The translations under genes and the position numbers were made by a program. Shown here in pieces: positions 33,714-44,744 of a stretch of 64,000 bases of DNA. The notes under the pieces were generated by a model. The model had not been told where the DNA came from and searched no databases. It saw only the letters and a program-made list of their open reading frames with translations. The DNA is from Coniella vitis (Eukaryota; Ascomycota; Sordariomycetes; Diaporthales; Schizoparmaceae), in assembly GCA_011317545.1 (NCBI GenBank), contig WUJK01000004.1, forward strand, positions 2,356,001-2,420,000, written 5' to 3'. Every line of letters starts with the position of its first letter. Positions within the stretch are counted from its first letter, which is position 1.

Positions 33714-34801
33714 GGTGACTGCTTCTGGTTGTTTGAGTTTGTGGTGGAAAAGAGGGAGGCAACAAGAAATTGGTTCTTCTTTCGGTTGTTTGCCCGAGTG
33801 ATGGATGGCTTGGGTTGGCTCACGATGGTCTCTTGTCCTTGGGAACAGAAAGAAGAGAGAAACGAGGATAACCAGAAAGGACTGGCCTTCTTATATTCCA
33901 GTTTCCTCAACACAGGACTCTGTCCACAACTTCTCCCCCCTCTCCCCCCTCCTCCCAAGCAGATTATCGTTCGACAGCAGCCACGTAAACGTGCTAGTCA
34001 ACCGGCCTAAGCTGAAAGCAGGTGTAAGAATGTAGGGCTGGCCTTGTGCACTATCAATAGACTTGTATGAAAAAGAGCGAGACAGGGAGAGAGAGAGAGA
34101 GAGAGAAGAGGAGCAGCAGAAAACCAGGTACTCCGTCCCTGGGGCATCTCCCCTCGCTGTCAAGACCATTCCCCATCCATGACAGACATGTGCAAATCTT
34201 CGCCAAACAGTCCCGGCCAGCATCGTCCCACCTCGTCTTCCACGTCCTAACCAAGATCCGTCAATGTCCATGTGCAAAGAACCTTGTCTAAGCGCCAAGA
34301 TCAGCACTTCCGTATCCGAAGCCGGTCCTTTTTCCTCGAGCGGACTCCCTCTTTTCGCACAGCATGATGGTGAGCGCAGCTCTGTACTACCAAGTATCTG
34401 TCTATTTGTACTTCCTCACCACGTCCTTCAAGGTATACATACATACGCATCTGCCCTGCTCATTCTCCATGAAATCAAGATGATATGTAGATACAGGAGA
34501 AATATTCCCAGAATCCAAGACCAATGAAAGAAAACGCCCAATAATGCAAAAAATGGCGATACAAAGTTTGTAGATGAATGCAACCGAGCCCGGTCAAACC
34601 CTCAAACAAATTTCAGCCCATCCACTGCGCCCGTATAAAATGCATTCTGCGGTGCCAACAACCGTGTGTCGCCCCGCAAGACCAGGCCAGGCCAGGCCAG
34701 GCCAGGCCAGCGCGTGGACTTACCATACACTCGCTCTCAAAGGTTGCAAGAGCGGCGCAAGTAAGAGATGCTGTCAACGGAATCGTTTTTCCCACCCTTA
34801 T
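33714..34801. other. Intergenic, 1.1 kb
   Basis: Promoter of the HsbA-like gene and 3' flank of the SPATA20-type gene. Contains an AG-dinucleotide run (34087-34108) and a GGCCA pentamer repeat (34684-34710). No gene seen. Confidence 0.55.
34684..34710 (+). repeat. AGGCC pentanucleotide repeat
   Basis: Five or more consecutive CAGGC-type units (CCAGGCCAGGCCAGG...), about 90 nt beyond the SPATA20-type stop. Confidence 0.9.
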
Positions 34802-37401
34802 TCAACTCTCTTCTTCCTCAAACGCCCGATACTCACCGTCAAAAATATACGTCCCCACCTTGAGCTGCGCAAGCTTGGCCCCGTTCCGCTTGCTGCTCAA
34901 CCAACCCCCTTCCTGCAGAAACGCTAGACTTCGCAGTCCCGCGCGGGGAAGCTCATAGAACTTTTTGCGCAGCTCTTCCTTGTCCTTGTCAGTTCGCGCG
35001 CGCGTCACCACCCACACGATCCCGCCCAGACGTGCCGTCACCACACCGCTCAGCAGGCCGATAAACAGCCACGGGTACTGCAGCGCTTCGACTTCAAAGG
35101 CATCAATGGTTTCGCGCGCGAGCTTGGTGTACTTGGTGTCGCCAAAGATGAAGCCGAGGCGGAAGAGGTTGGACGCTGACACGGCATTGGTGGATGGCTG
35201 GGCAGTGTCCATGCCATCCTTGAGACGCAGAATGGCATGTGGTGCATCCTCGCTGGTCATGTAGAAACCGCCGCAAGCGGAATGGTGAGCCATAGGGGTC
35301 GCAACAGGCCATGACGTGCTTGATGTTGTCGGGTCATAAAAGACAGCAAGTTGTTTTTCTGTTTGTGAAAACCATTCTCCGTCAGCAACAAGGCAATAGA
35401 GCAAGCATAGAAATTAGTATTGCGGCATGACCAAATGCGAACCACTTACTTTGCAACTCGTCAGCCCACTGCAGCCAGCTTTCGTCACCCGTTGTCTCGT
35501 ACAAATCTAGCAAAGCCTCAATAAGAAATGCATAATCTTCGGCAAAGGCTTGCGTTGAGCTTCTCTCAGTGGAGTATGCTCTGTACAGAGTCTGACTGGA
35601 CTCATCCCACAACTTCTCCTTGATGAATCGAGCTGCGTCCGTCGCCGCCTGTAGATACCTGGCAGCACTTGTGGGGTCAATACTGCTGATCGCTGGGCTT
35701 GTTCTCGCCAACGCTGAGATGACCAAAGCGTTGATGCTAGTCACGGTCTTATCGTCCAGCTCTGGCCTAACGCGATCCTTTGCACGATGCGTCTTTAATC
35801 TCTCGCGTGCCGTCTCGATCAGCTTTTGCGCCTCCTCTGGGAGCATACCAAACTGCTTGCCTAGCTCCTTGGTATCCTTGACCGTGAAGAGAACGTTTTG
35901 ATTGATGAATTCGTCGATAGGGTCTTGCTCGCGAGGCACGTTTCCATGCTCCAGCACGTTCCAGTGAGCTGCTGCAACCGCGCTGACCTGAGAGTCCAGG
36001 CCGGAGAGAGCTTGGTCAAACTCTCTGCGCGTCCACAAGTAATATGCGCCTTCGCGCATGTGAGGGTCGCCCTTTCGGTAGAAAGAGTCGGCTGCTTCTC
36101 CGCAAGCAAAGCCGCCACCCGGCCGTTGGATGGGCGCTTGCGTCAAGTACTCTGTCAGCTCAAAAACAACATTCGCAAACTCGTTGTCTTTGCTCAAGCC
36201 CTTGTCCTTAGGCGCAGTGGACAGCCATGCGTCCAGGTAGAGACCCAGCAGCAATGCATTGTCCAAAACCATCTTTTCAAAGTGCGGCATGGTCCAGTTG
36301 GCAGTCACGGCATACCGATGGAAGCCGCCGCCCACATGGTCTCGCAGTCCTCCGTCCCGCAGCCTCCTCAGCGTGTGCAGTGCCATGTGGGTAGCCTGCG
36401 CAACCTCCTTCTCGCCCACAACGTCTGCAACAGAAGGCGGGAAACTAGCCAACTTGAGCAAAAAAGACAGTTTCGCAGGGGTGGGGAATTTGGGCGCAAC
36501 GCCGAATCCACCATTGACTGGATCAAACGTTGCAGCAATGTGTGTGTAAGCCTCTTCCAGTTGATCCAAGTCCAAGTCGGAATCTGTCACCTGGAGACTG
36601 GCGGCAGAGCCCTCCGTCCCAGCGCCCCGTGACCCAACCGTTCCCTCGGCAGCAAACTCGCGCAGTTTCGCGACAATCTCCTTGGCCTCTTGGCGACAGC
36701 GCGCCTCGTGCTCGGGCCAAACATCTCGCATCTTTTGCAGGATGACGAGGAAGTCGAGCCTCTCATCCTCCGAAATCTCCTCGCCATCGGCGCCAATAAG
36801 TTCTGTCCCAGGCGAGGGCCAATAAGTGCCGCCAAAGACAGGCTCGAGGTCTGGTGTCAGGAAAACGTTGAGGGGCCAACCGCCAGAACCATTGCTAGCC
36901 TGGATATAGTTCATATATATGCTGTCAATGTCCGGACGCTCATCGCGGTCGACAATGACGGGAATAAAGGACTTATTGAGCAGACTCGCGACTTCTGGAT
37001 GCGTAAAAGACTCGGCGGTCGTGAGGCGGCAGTCTAGAAGTAGCCGACTTGTATTAGTATCAATGTTGCGCCGCCAGATAGTCCGGGGCCATTCTCTGGG
37101 GGCGTGAGGCGTGAGGACAGGAGTGTGCTTGCTCGTGATGAGCACACATACAATGGCACGACTTGAAGCCGATGTTCATGAAAATCAGCTTGTTCTCCTT
37201 CTTTGCCCTGCGTGTTGCCTCATCGTCGAGGAGCTGCCATGCGACCGGCGTAGTGGCGTGGGCGCGGATATATGGGCTGGAGCTTTGGGCGGCTCGGTTC
37301 TGGAGGGGCGGGAGGTCCGAGATGGAGGTTTTGGAGAACTGTGCCGACAGCTCGGCGTCGCGGCTGGATGAAGCAGCGGGTTTCTGGAGCTGTGACCGCA
37401 T
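34802..37401 (-). CDS. SPATA20/YyaL-type protein (thioredoxin-like DUF255 plus alpha/alpha barrel)
   Basis: Three exons, 37401-37152, 37033-35450 and 35358-34802, give 796 aa, matching the eukaryotic SPATA20 / bacterial YyaL family length. The N-terminal thioredoxin-like domain carries RAAQSSSPYIRAHATTPVAW, IFMNIGFKSCHYC across intron 1, ESFTHPEVASLLNKSFIPVIVDRDERPDID and GWPLNVFLTPDLEPVFGGTYWP. The middle is a six-hairpin-glycosidase-like barrel: GGFGVAPKFPTPAKLSFLL, DHVGGGFHRYAVTANWTMPHFEKMVLDNALLLGLYLDAW, EGAYYLWTRREFD, and YAFLIEALLDLYETTGDESWLQWADELQ. The C-terminal part has DGMDTAQPSTNAVSASNLFRLG. The enzymatic role of the family is not established. The redox motif here is CHYC, a variant of the more usual CHWC. 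A compound TA/TG repeat lies just upstream of the start. Confidence 0.93.
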
Positions 37402-37432
37402 GGTGGCTGCTACTGCTGCTCGCGTGTGTCTG

Positions 37433-37435
<3 letters not shown>

Positions 37436-37464
<29 letters not shown>
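37436..37464 (+). repeat. Compound (TA)n(TG)n microsatellite in the SPATA20-type 5' flank
   Basis: TATATATATATATG followed by GTGTGTG repeats, about 35 nt upstream of the ATG at 37401, so it is probably within the 5' UTR or core promoter. Confidence 0.9.
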
Positions 37465-37465
<1 letters not shown>

Positions 37466-38688
37466 TGCGCCTCTGTCCGTGTATGGCTTGGAGGGAATAT
37501 CGTATCGTATCGTAACGGGAAGCTCGAGATGTGCTGAGCAGGCCAAGGCGCAGGCGCAGGCGCAGGCGCAAGCGTCAAACGGGGGGCACCGATGGATAGA
37601 GTCGGTATATTCGACGGGCTAGTCAAGACACCAGGGTGGGGCTCGGCAGTTGAGCCACTGGTTTGCCTTCTACAAGATCTGGTTATGGAACTGGACGGTG
37701 TGTCAATCGTGCTTTTGCAAAGCGTGGGTATGCACAAGGCCCCGATGTGTTGTGGTGTGTGGTGCTTAATAAATTAACAAAGGAAGGTGCAAATGTCAGG
37801 GTAGCTTTTGGGTGAGATGGCTTCAGCAGGCCGAGACCGTTTGTAGAGCCCCGCCCCCGCTATAGCACACGCGACTTTGGCAACACACAAGTAGCACCAC
37901 AGCCTATCATTGCCCCTGATTTGGCAACGTCATCACCCAATCAACCAGACTGCTGCAAACGCCAAGACAGCGATAAGAGAATCAGTCATCTTCACATGCG
38001 CTGTGTTCTCGACGACCACAAAGCGAAACGTTATCCTACCGCTTACTCCTTGCTTCTTACACATGTCGAGACGGTCGTCGCTTGTTTTTCACCTGTGCGA
38101 AAAATGAAAAGCCAGGTGCTCAGGTCGCAAAGATACAGATGCAATTATCTTCAATGGGGCAACAACTTCAAGCAAGGCTTTCCTGTAGAAACCTCGGATA
38201 ATGGACTGTGATCATCTCTCCAACTGCTCAGGCTGATGGGGATAACTTGGCCTATACTTGCAAGTTGCAGTTTGTTCAAGTGAAAATCCGGCAAGCAAAG
38301 AAAGCATTATATACCCATGCTCACCGTATCTCTAGCCACTCAGCATCTGAGGACCAGTTTGTACAGCTCGCAAAAGACGAGCCATGGAGTGAACTGGCAT
38401 TGCGGAAGGCCAATGGAGAAGCCCTTGCCTGGGACCTTGCGACCGAGTCAGAGAGCTTCAAGCATTTTCGCCGCAACTCCATGTGATTCCATGAGCCAGA
38501 TGCACGCCATTGCAATTCAATCACGATATTATTGTGAACTGCTAAAACACATGAGGCAATTGGAACTTATGGACCACGCGTTTGGCAATTGCAGCAATGA
38601 TTACTATGTAGGGCCATGAAGGTTTGCATTCGCAACAATACATCCAGCACTATTTCTAGACCTTGGAGCTCAATTTCGTCCTCTTTTT

Positions 38689-38712
38689 TATATATATATA
38701 TATATATATATA
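38689..38712 (+). repeat. (TA)12 microsatellite
   Basis: Pure TA alternation after a T run; intergenic. Confidence 0.95.
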
Positions 38713-41700
38713 ACTTTCTGCTTTTCTGACGAGTGATAAAACTTCGCCTCAGGCCCTCTCATTCATGTGTACAGAGCACTAAATATTCATCAACTTGACT
38801 GGACTGTTGATGTCGCAATAACGTCAAACCTACTTTCCCGGCTGCTTTCTCCAGTCGAAGCATTTGACTTGTACGTCGATCTCATGGGACTCTCCCTGGC
38901 TGAGTCTGGCAGGCCGGAGCAGATGCTACGAACGTCGTCCAGCTAGCTGAGGTAGGTGAACTTCGCAGAGAAGTTGCGCGCTGGCAGCCATGAAGGGTGA
39001 GCAAGATGTGCTTGACTGCGGACCTGATCTAATCAGGGAGATTAGAGAACCCACGCAGCTTATCAGTACGCATACCCGGCCTCAACAACTGGTGACATGA
39101 GAAATAGCCGTGTGCGAGGTTGTCTGGTTAGGTTGTGTCTACCAAACACGGCCGAGTTGCAGAATCGTATCCACGTTACCACCACAGCACTAGCAGGGTG
39201 ATAAGGTACTCGGGCGACTTTTGAACTTTGTTACTTTAGCAAAGCTCGTAATCAGATGGAAGCCTTAGGGAAATCCTACGGACTTATCGCGTCCACGAGT
39301 CGAGCCGCCTTTGCGGGTAATGCCTCGAAGCAAGAAGCCTGTCGGTTTCCACACCAAGCCTTTTGGCTTCAGGGGAAATTGATCGTTTCTGCGCCGAGAA
39401 ACTGCGGGTTGCGATCCGAAGCCACAGCCGCCCAGTCGCCTTAAGCTTGGCGCATTTTACTCCGACGCTGCTAACCAACAAGCATGAACAAGCCATTGAG
39501 ACACGACTTTGGCCTCAAGTTGCTAGGCTGACAGTCCTCAAAAAGTGGAGAAAATTACGACATCTCCGGCCCCGAGAAAGCCACTGTTCAGCGGATGAAG
39601 AAGCAACCGGCTAGTCTGGGTGGGTAAGCACCACGGCCATGGGATCGAGGGCGGCTCGCTGTACTATGCAACAGTGAAGGCCACCATCAGGGTGCCTTTG
39701 CCATTGTACTTATGTACAAAGTGAGTATGTGTACTATGTGGGCCACTGAACACGCAGAAAAGAAAGCGGCAAAAGTTGTAGTCGAATTTGGCTCTGCACC
39801 GTGCTTCTGCTGACTAAAGCACGTGGGGTTTGGCAATGCACGTCAATGCTAACCTGCAAGGGCTCAGGGGCCTGCAATTGGTGCCTTCCAGGTTGGGTGG
39901 CAGCAATCAAAGTGTGCTGCAGGGTGGCACCACCGTGTTTCCCCAACTGGGCAGGCCTGTTATAGCGGCCCTGGCGCAGATATTGCTGGCAAGTCACGCT
40001 ACAAGTCACCAGAACAAGCTTATTTCTAACGTTGAGGCCTCTAGTTCCTGGCTGCACGTGCAAAGCCTCACCGTGCTTGCTATTCTGGGGTCTGTTCAGG
40101 TACAAACAGTCCCGTTGTGCAACTTCGGTACCTAGCATACCTTGGCGAAGAGTAGTATCCTTTTGCCTCATCGATTCGGCATGCGGCTCGTTTGATTATT
40201 CTCTTGGCCTGTCCACTTTACACTTGCTTCTCGTGTGGATTTTTATACGGGTGCCAAGGCGCGCCTTTCCGGAGCAGAAATGGTTGTGTTGGCTGGCTGG
40301 CTGGCTGGCTGGCTCTCAGGGCTCAGGCTCAGTAGGCTGTGACTGCCTGGACGAGTCAAGGGCGTGTGGTCTCGTCCTGACTACTGTGTACAAACACTCA
40401 CAACTGTTCAGCCCCAGAGCCCCAGGCACAGCTTGGCTCCACTGAACATACTAAGTATGTACATACTATTAGTAGTGCCCTGTCTGCCTGTACCATGTAC
40501 AGCCGACAGGGTACCTTCCTCGCCTTGGCTGCCCCCCACTTTTTGGGAATTTTTACTTCGGCCTCTCACGCTCTTTTCCTCTCTGCCTAAACTAATTTGC
40601 TCCCCGTAACCTCGGGCCGAGCCCCGAACTCCACCATCAGGTATCCTCTGCCTCAATTGCTGCTGCTGTATCAATACTGATGCTCTTCCAGAATGCGCGC
40701 GTGCGTGCCTCTCAAGTGACAAGATGGCGCTGCTCGCTGCTCACTGAAGGCTCACTGTGTTTGGGTGTTTTTCGATAGCAAGATGAAAGGCCCAGCCTCG
40801 TCTGTCCCCTGTTGAAGCCGTCGTCATTTTCTGCTGATTGGCTTCTGCATATCACATCCAACAGCGACGCAGAGATTATTTATCCAAGCGCCCTCTCGAT
40901 GGTGTGTCTCTTTATCCAAAAGAACATCAACACCATGGCACTTTCCTTTTTCCCCCGTCAGACTTGCAGCGTCGACGGCACAACTACGACTCCGACTCTT
41001 GTCCACTGTCCCGATCACGACCCGGCCCCGTCACTACTATACACATAGTATTGAGCCGCCTTAGCTCCGTCTTCCCCTGGGTTCTCACCAATGGGAAGAA
41101 GCTGGACCCGCCCTGGCATGGCTCCATTTAGCCTCACGCAGCACGCTATACCTGTTCCTCGCAGTTGTCAGCTGTTGGAGATGCTGTTGGTGTGGCGCCC
41201 CTGCATGTCGACTCTGTCCGACCAATCACTGCTGCTGCTTGCGTTCTTTTGTTGCTTCACGAAGGCCTCGTGCGTCATGGTAACAGAGTGCTTTTTTAGA
41301 GGTAGGTAAGGCGCCTCTTATTGGGAAGGGAGAGGAAGGAGGGGGGGCCCCAAATCATGTACCCACGATACGGGTCTCGACCATCAACGACGCTATCGCG
41401 AGGCTCTACCGCCATGTACTATCGTCTAGTATTGGGGCGTCTTGGCATTCTATCCTGCGTGCGAGTCCCGTTGTACTGCGAGGGCCGATGAGTTTGCGGG
41501 AAATGGCGCCAGTTCGTGGAGGCTTTGTTTGCGGAAGCTTTGAAAATGGCTTTTCCCGACTCTTCTTTTTTCCCTCTCTCTTCTCTCCTTGCTCTCCCAT
41601 CCCTCTCTTCACCTCGTCAACTTGAGCCAATACGAAGGTGAGCCTGTCTCTCCGGCTTGCAAAGATTGTCTTTGCGTCCTTTCTTTGATCTTGCGATCAC

Positions 41701-41789
41701 ACCACAATCCACGCTCTTTCTCTGGCTACGGCCAAGTCATTCGTTTTCATACACACACTCCCTATAATATTTAAAAAAAAAAGATTATA

Positions 41790-44744
41790 ATGGTTACCCG
41801 CAACGCCTTGCTGGTCGCTACGGCTGCCGCCGCCCCAGCTATGGCCCTTGTAGACTCTGTCAATGTTTACTTTGGCCAGCACGGCACTGCCAACATCTCA
41901 GATGTATGTGCTGACCCCAGCTTCGAATACATTACCCTGGGCTTCATCAACACGTCGCCCGAGAACGCAGGCTTGTCCGGCTACCCTGGCGACAATTTTG
42001 CAGGTCATTGCTGGGTAGGATACTACGACAACGGCGTTCCGTCCGAACTCCTCAGTGACTGTCCTTACCTCGTGCCCGGCATCGAGATTTGTCAAAAGCA
42101 GTACAACAAGAAGGTTCTCTTGTCTATTGGAGGTGAAACCTCGACAGGCAGCTATAGTGTTTCGAGCTACGACAACGGTGTCGACTTTGGCAACTTTCTC
42201 TGGAACTCTTTCGGCCCCTACAATCCCGACCTGCCCGACCAGCCACGTCCTTTTGACTCTTCGGCGGATACTCACATTGCTGTGGATGGTTATGACTTTG
42301 ACATTGAGTGGATGGATGCCGGCGATGAGGGATACCTGGGCGTGATTGAGACCCTCCGAAGCAACATTGAGGCGTCGGGCCGTTCAGACATCATCACTGC
42401 CGCCCCTCAGTGTGTTCTCGATGAGACGAACCAGATGTGGAACCTGCTCCATCTTGTTCGCTTCGACCGATTCTTTGTCCAGTTCTACAACAACCCATCC
42501 TGCAACGTTCTCAACGCCGACGGCAGCCTGAACCAGTACTGGAACTACCCTGCATGGGAGACCTTCCTGGCCGGCACCCCCAGCGCCAACGCCACTATCC
42601 ACGTCGGTCTGCCTGGCAGCGATTTAGCCGCAAGCAATGGCTACGTCGATGCTGAGATTGCCAGCACTCTCATGTGCATCCTCCAGGCCTCCAACTACTC
42701 CATGTTTGGAGGCGTCTCCATTTGGGACCAGACCTTTGCTGCTGACAATGTGGATGCCAACGGCAGCTCTTACAACGAGATTCTGTACAACGCCATGCGC
42801 TGTGGCTGCGACGTCTGCCCTGAAGCAATCAGCTCGAGCTCCATAATATCCTCGACTAGCACGGTCTTTAGCTCCTCGACCCAATCGACTTCTGTACAGG
42901 TGACTGGCCTTCCTTTCTCGGTGTCTACCCAAGTAACAGGCCGTCCTTCGGTTTCCACCCAGGTAACCGGCCTTCCTTCCTCGGTTTCTAGCCAAGTGAC
43001 TGGACGTCCTTCTTCGGTGTCCACCCAGGTAACAGGCCGTCCTTCCTCGGTGTCCACCCAGGTAACAGGCCGTCCTTCCTCGGTGTCTACCCAAGTGACT
43101 GGACGTCCTTCCTTAGTGTCTACCCAAGTAACAGGCCGTCCTTCCTCGGTGTCTACCCAAGTAACAGGCCGCCCCTCATCTGTTTCCTCTCATCTCAGTG
43201 ACCGTCCATCATCCTCATCGTCTGCCCACAACTCGACAGGTGGGCTCCCCACTGTGTCGATTTCGGGATCGCAGAGCTCTCCAATCGCCAGTGTTACAGG
43301 CCACACTCGCGTCCAGACCAACACAGGTCTGCTTTCGCACGCCAACTCGACCGTGCCCGTTGGACCTGGTGGACATGCGACTTCAAGCGCCGCGTCTTCG
43401 GACGTTACGTCTTCGGTCCAAAGCAGCAGCGTTCAGATCTCTATCCGCCCATCTCACTTCTCCAACGGCACTGGTCCTACCCACCAGACTACTAGCTCTT
43501 TGGAATCTGTTGCGACAACTACGTCTTCTCAGCAGTTCACCACGAGCACCGTTTTCAGCACAAGCATTTACACCATCACTTCGTGCGCGGCAACGGTAAC
43601 TGACTGTCCCGCGCGGGTTGGCTCCGTGACGACGGAGATTATTGCTGTTTCGACGACTATTTGCCCCGTGACTGCTACCGTTGGCGCCACAACCAAGAGT
43701 ACTTCAACTGGCTCGTCCTCACCTGCTCAAGAAACCGGCGCCACCAGCACCGAGTCCAAGACGACCGTAGCGCCCAACAGCCAGTCTACTCAGGAATTCA
43801 CCACAAGTACAGTCTATAGCACAAGCATTTACACCATCACTTCGTGCGCGGCGACGGTAACTGACTGTCCCGCGCGGGTTGGCTCTGTGACAACGGAGAT
43901 TATTGCGATTTCGACGACTATTTGCCCCGTGACGGCTACCGAAGGCGCCGCGACTAGCTCGTCCTCGCCTGCTCAAGAAACCGGCGCCACCAGCACCGAG
44001 CCCAAGACGACCGTAGCGTCCAACAGCCAGTCTGCTCCTCAGCAGTTCACCACAAGCACGGTTTATAGCACAAGCATTTACACCATCACTTCTTGCGCGG
44101 CGACGGTAACTGACTGTCCCGCCCGTGTCGGCTCTGTGACTACGGAGACTATCGCGGTCTACACCACCATCTGCCCCGTGACTGCAGAGCAAGCGACTGC
44201 CACTCATACCTCCATTTCTTCTTCGCCTGCCCAAACTGGTGTTAGTGGTGGCCATGGCGGATCTGAGCCTGGTTCTGGCTCGAATTCGGGATCCAGCTCG
44301 ACGGGATCCAAGCCTAGTTCTGGCTCGAATTCGGGATCCAGTTCCATAGGATCTCAGCCTGATTCCTCCTCAAACTCTGGCTCAACTCCTGGCGACAACA
44401 AGGCCGTCTCCAGCCCTCTGATTCACACCGCTACTGTCCAGGCCTTCAGCACCCTCACCATTGTTTCCCCACCTGCAACCAGCACAGTCTCGATTACCCA
44501 GGGTTCGTCGCCCGTCAGCAGCAGCGGCAGTCACCCAGCCGGCTCGCTCAACGGCACAAGCCTCGTTCACAATAACGGAACCGCCACTACCACCAGCACG
44601 CAGGGTGTTACTAAGGTCGTTGCGCCGACCAAGGCCGCTACCACCACTACCTCGGTGGTCGCTCCCATTGTCACTGCCGGTGCGGCGTCCTTTGGCTTTG
44701 GCACCTCGGCCGTGATTGCAGCTGTTGTTGCTTTCTTGCTATAA
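41790..44744 (+). CDS. GPI-anchored class III (GH18) chitinase with tandem-repeat stalk
   Basis: Single-exon ORF of 984 aa. It starts with a signal peptide (about 1-20, ending APAMA-LV). The GH18 barrel covers about 21-350: VNVYFGQHG, KKVLLSIGGET, catalytic DGYDFDIE (166-173, acid/base Glu173), FVQFYNNPSC and FGGVSIWDQ, matching the hevamine-like cell-wall chitinases (yeast Cts1, Aspergillus ChiA). These cleave chitin at the hyphal surface during growth and separation. The domain is followed by nine copies of an 11-residue unit like SSVSTQVTGRP (about 369-470), then three long copies of FTTSTVYSTSIYTITSCAATVTDCPARVGSVTTE with TTICPVTA (about 585-635, 668-720, 750-805), each with four cysteines, then Ser/Gly-rich repeats. 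The C-terminus is hydrophobic (VTAGAASFGFGTSAVIAAVVAFLL) and small residues precede it, as for GPI attachment. Heavy O-glycosylation is likely. Confidence 0.94.
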   Translation: MVTRNALLVATAAAAPAMALVDSVNVYFGQHGTANISDVCADPSFEYITLGFINTSPENAGLSGYPGDNFAGHCWVGYYDNGVPSELLSDCPYLVPGIEICQKQYNKKVLLSIGGETSTGSYSVSSYDNGVDFGNFLWNSFGPYNPDLPDQPRPFDSSADTHIAVDGYDFDIEWMDAGDEGYLGVIETLRSNIEASGRSDIITAAPQCVLDETNQMWNLLHLVRFDRFFVQFYNNPSCNVLNADGSLNQYWNYPAWETFLAGTPSANATIHVGLPGSDLAASNGYVDAEIASTLMCILQASNYSMFGGVSIWDQTFAADNVDANGSSYNEILYNAMRCGCDVCPEAISSSSIISSTSTVFSSSTQSTSVQVTGLPFSVSTQVTGRPSVSTQVTGLPSSVSSQVTGRPSSVSTQVTGRPSSVSTQVTGRPSSVSTQVTGRPSLVSTQVTGRPSSVSTQVTGRPSSVSSHLSDRPSSSSSAHNSTGGLPTVSISGSQSSPIASVTGHTRVQTNTGLLSHANSTVPVGPGGHATSSAASSDVTSSVQSSSVQISIRPSHFSNGTGPTHQTTSSLESVATTTSSQQFTTSTVFSTSIYTITSCAATVTDCPARVGSVTTEIIAVSTTICPVTATVGATTKSTSTGSSSPAQETGATSTESKTTVAPNSQSTQEFTTSTVYSTSIYTITSCAATVTDCPARVGSVTTEIIAISTTICPVTATEGAATSSSSPAQETGATSTEPKTTVASNSQSAPQQFTTSTVYSTSIYTITSCAATVTDCPARVGSVTTETIAVYTTICPVTAEQATATHTSISSSPAQTGVSGGHGGSEPGSGSNSGSSSTGSKPSSGSNSGSSSIGSQPDSSSNSGSTPGDNKAVSSPLIHTATVQAFSTLTIVSPPATSTVSITQGSSPVSSSGSHPAGSLNGTSLVHNNGTATTTSTQGVTKVVAPTKAATTTTSVVAPIVTAGAASFGFGTSAVIAAVVAFLL
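42888..43190 (+). repeat. In-frame 33-nt tandem repeats in the chitinase gene
   Basis: Nine consecutive units encode variants of QVTGRPSSVST; units 5 and 6 are nearly identical at the DNA level while others differ at third positions, and the tenth is degenerate (SHLSDRPSS). Most units include CAGGTAAC or CAAGTAAC, which resemble 5' splice sites. Confidence 0.9.
43530..44205 (+). repeat. Three long in-frame repeats in the chitinase gene
   Basis: Three copies of roughly 160 nt (from about 43536, 43795 and 44043) encoding a Cys-containing Thr/Ser module with CAATVTDC and TTICPVTA. Spacers between copies are themselves duplicated (QETGATSTE-KTTVA-NSQS). Confidence 0.9.

Larger units (their letters stand above)
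37402..41789. other. Gene-poor stretch, 4.4 kb
   Basis: Begins with the SPATA20-type promoter, which has (TA)n(TG)n at about 37436-37464 and GGCGCA repeats near 37548-37572. Further right: (TA)n at 38689-38712, TACTATGTA at 38602-38610, a GGCT repeat near 40291-40313, several near-copies of TACTATGTA (39656, 39731, 41413), and a pyrimidine-rich chitinase leader from about 41560. Short ORFs on both strands have no recognisable products. Confidence 0.6.

Noticed and set aside
42888..43190. CRISPR-like regular repeats
   Set aside because: The regular 33-nt period is an in-frame protein repeat in the chitinase gene, in a eukaryotic genome.
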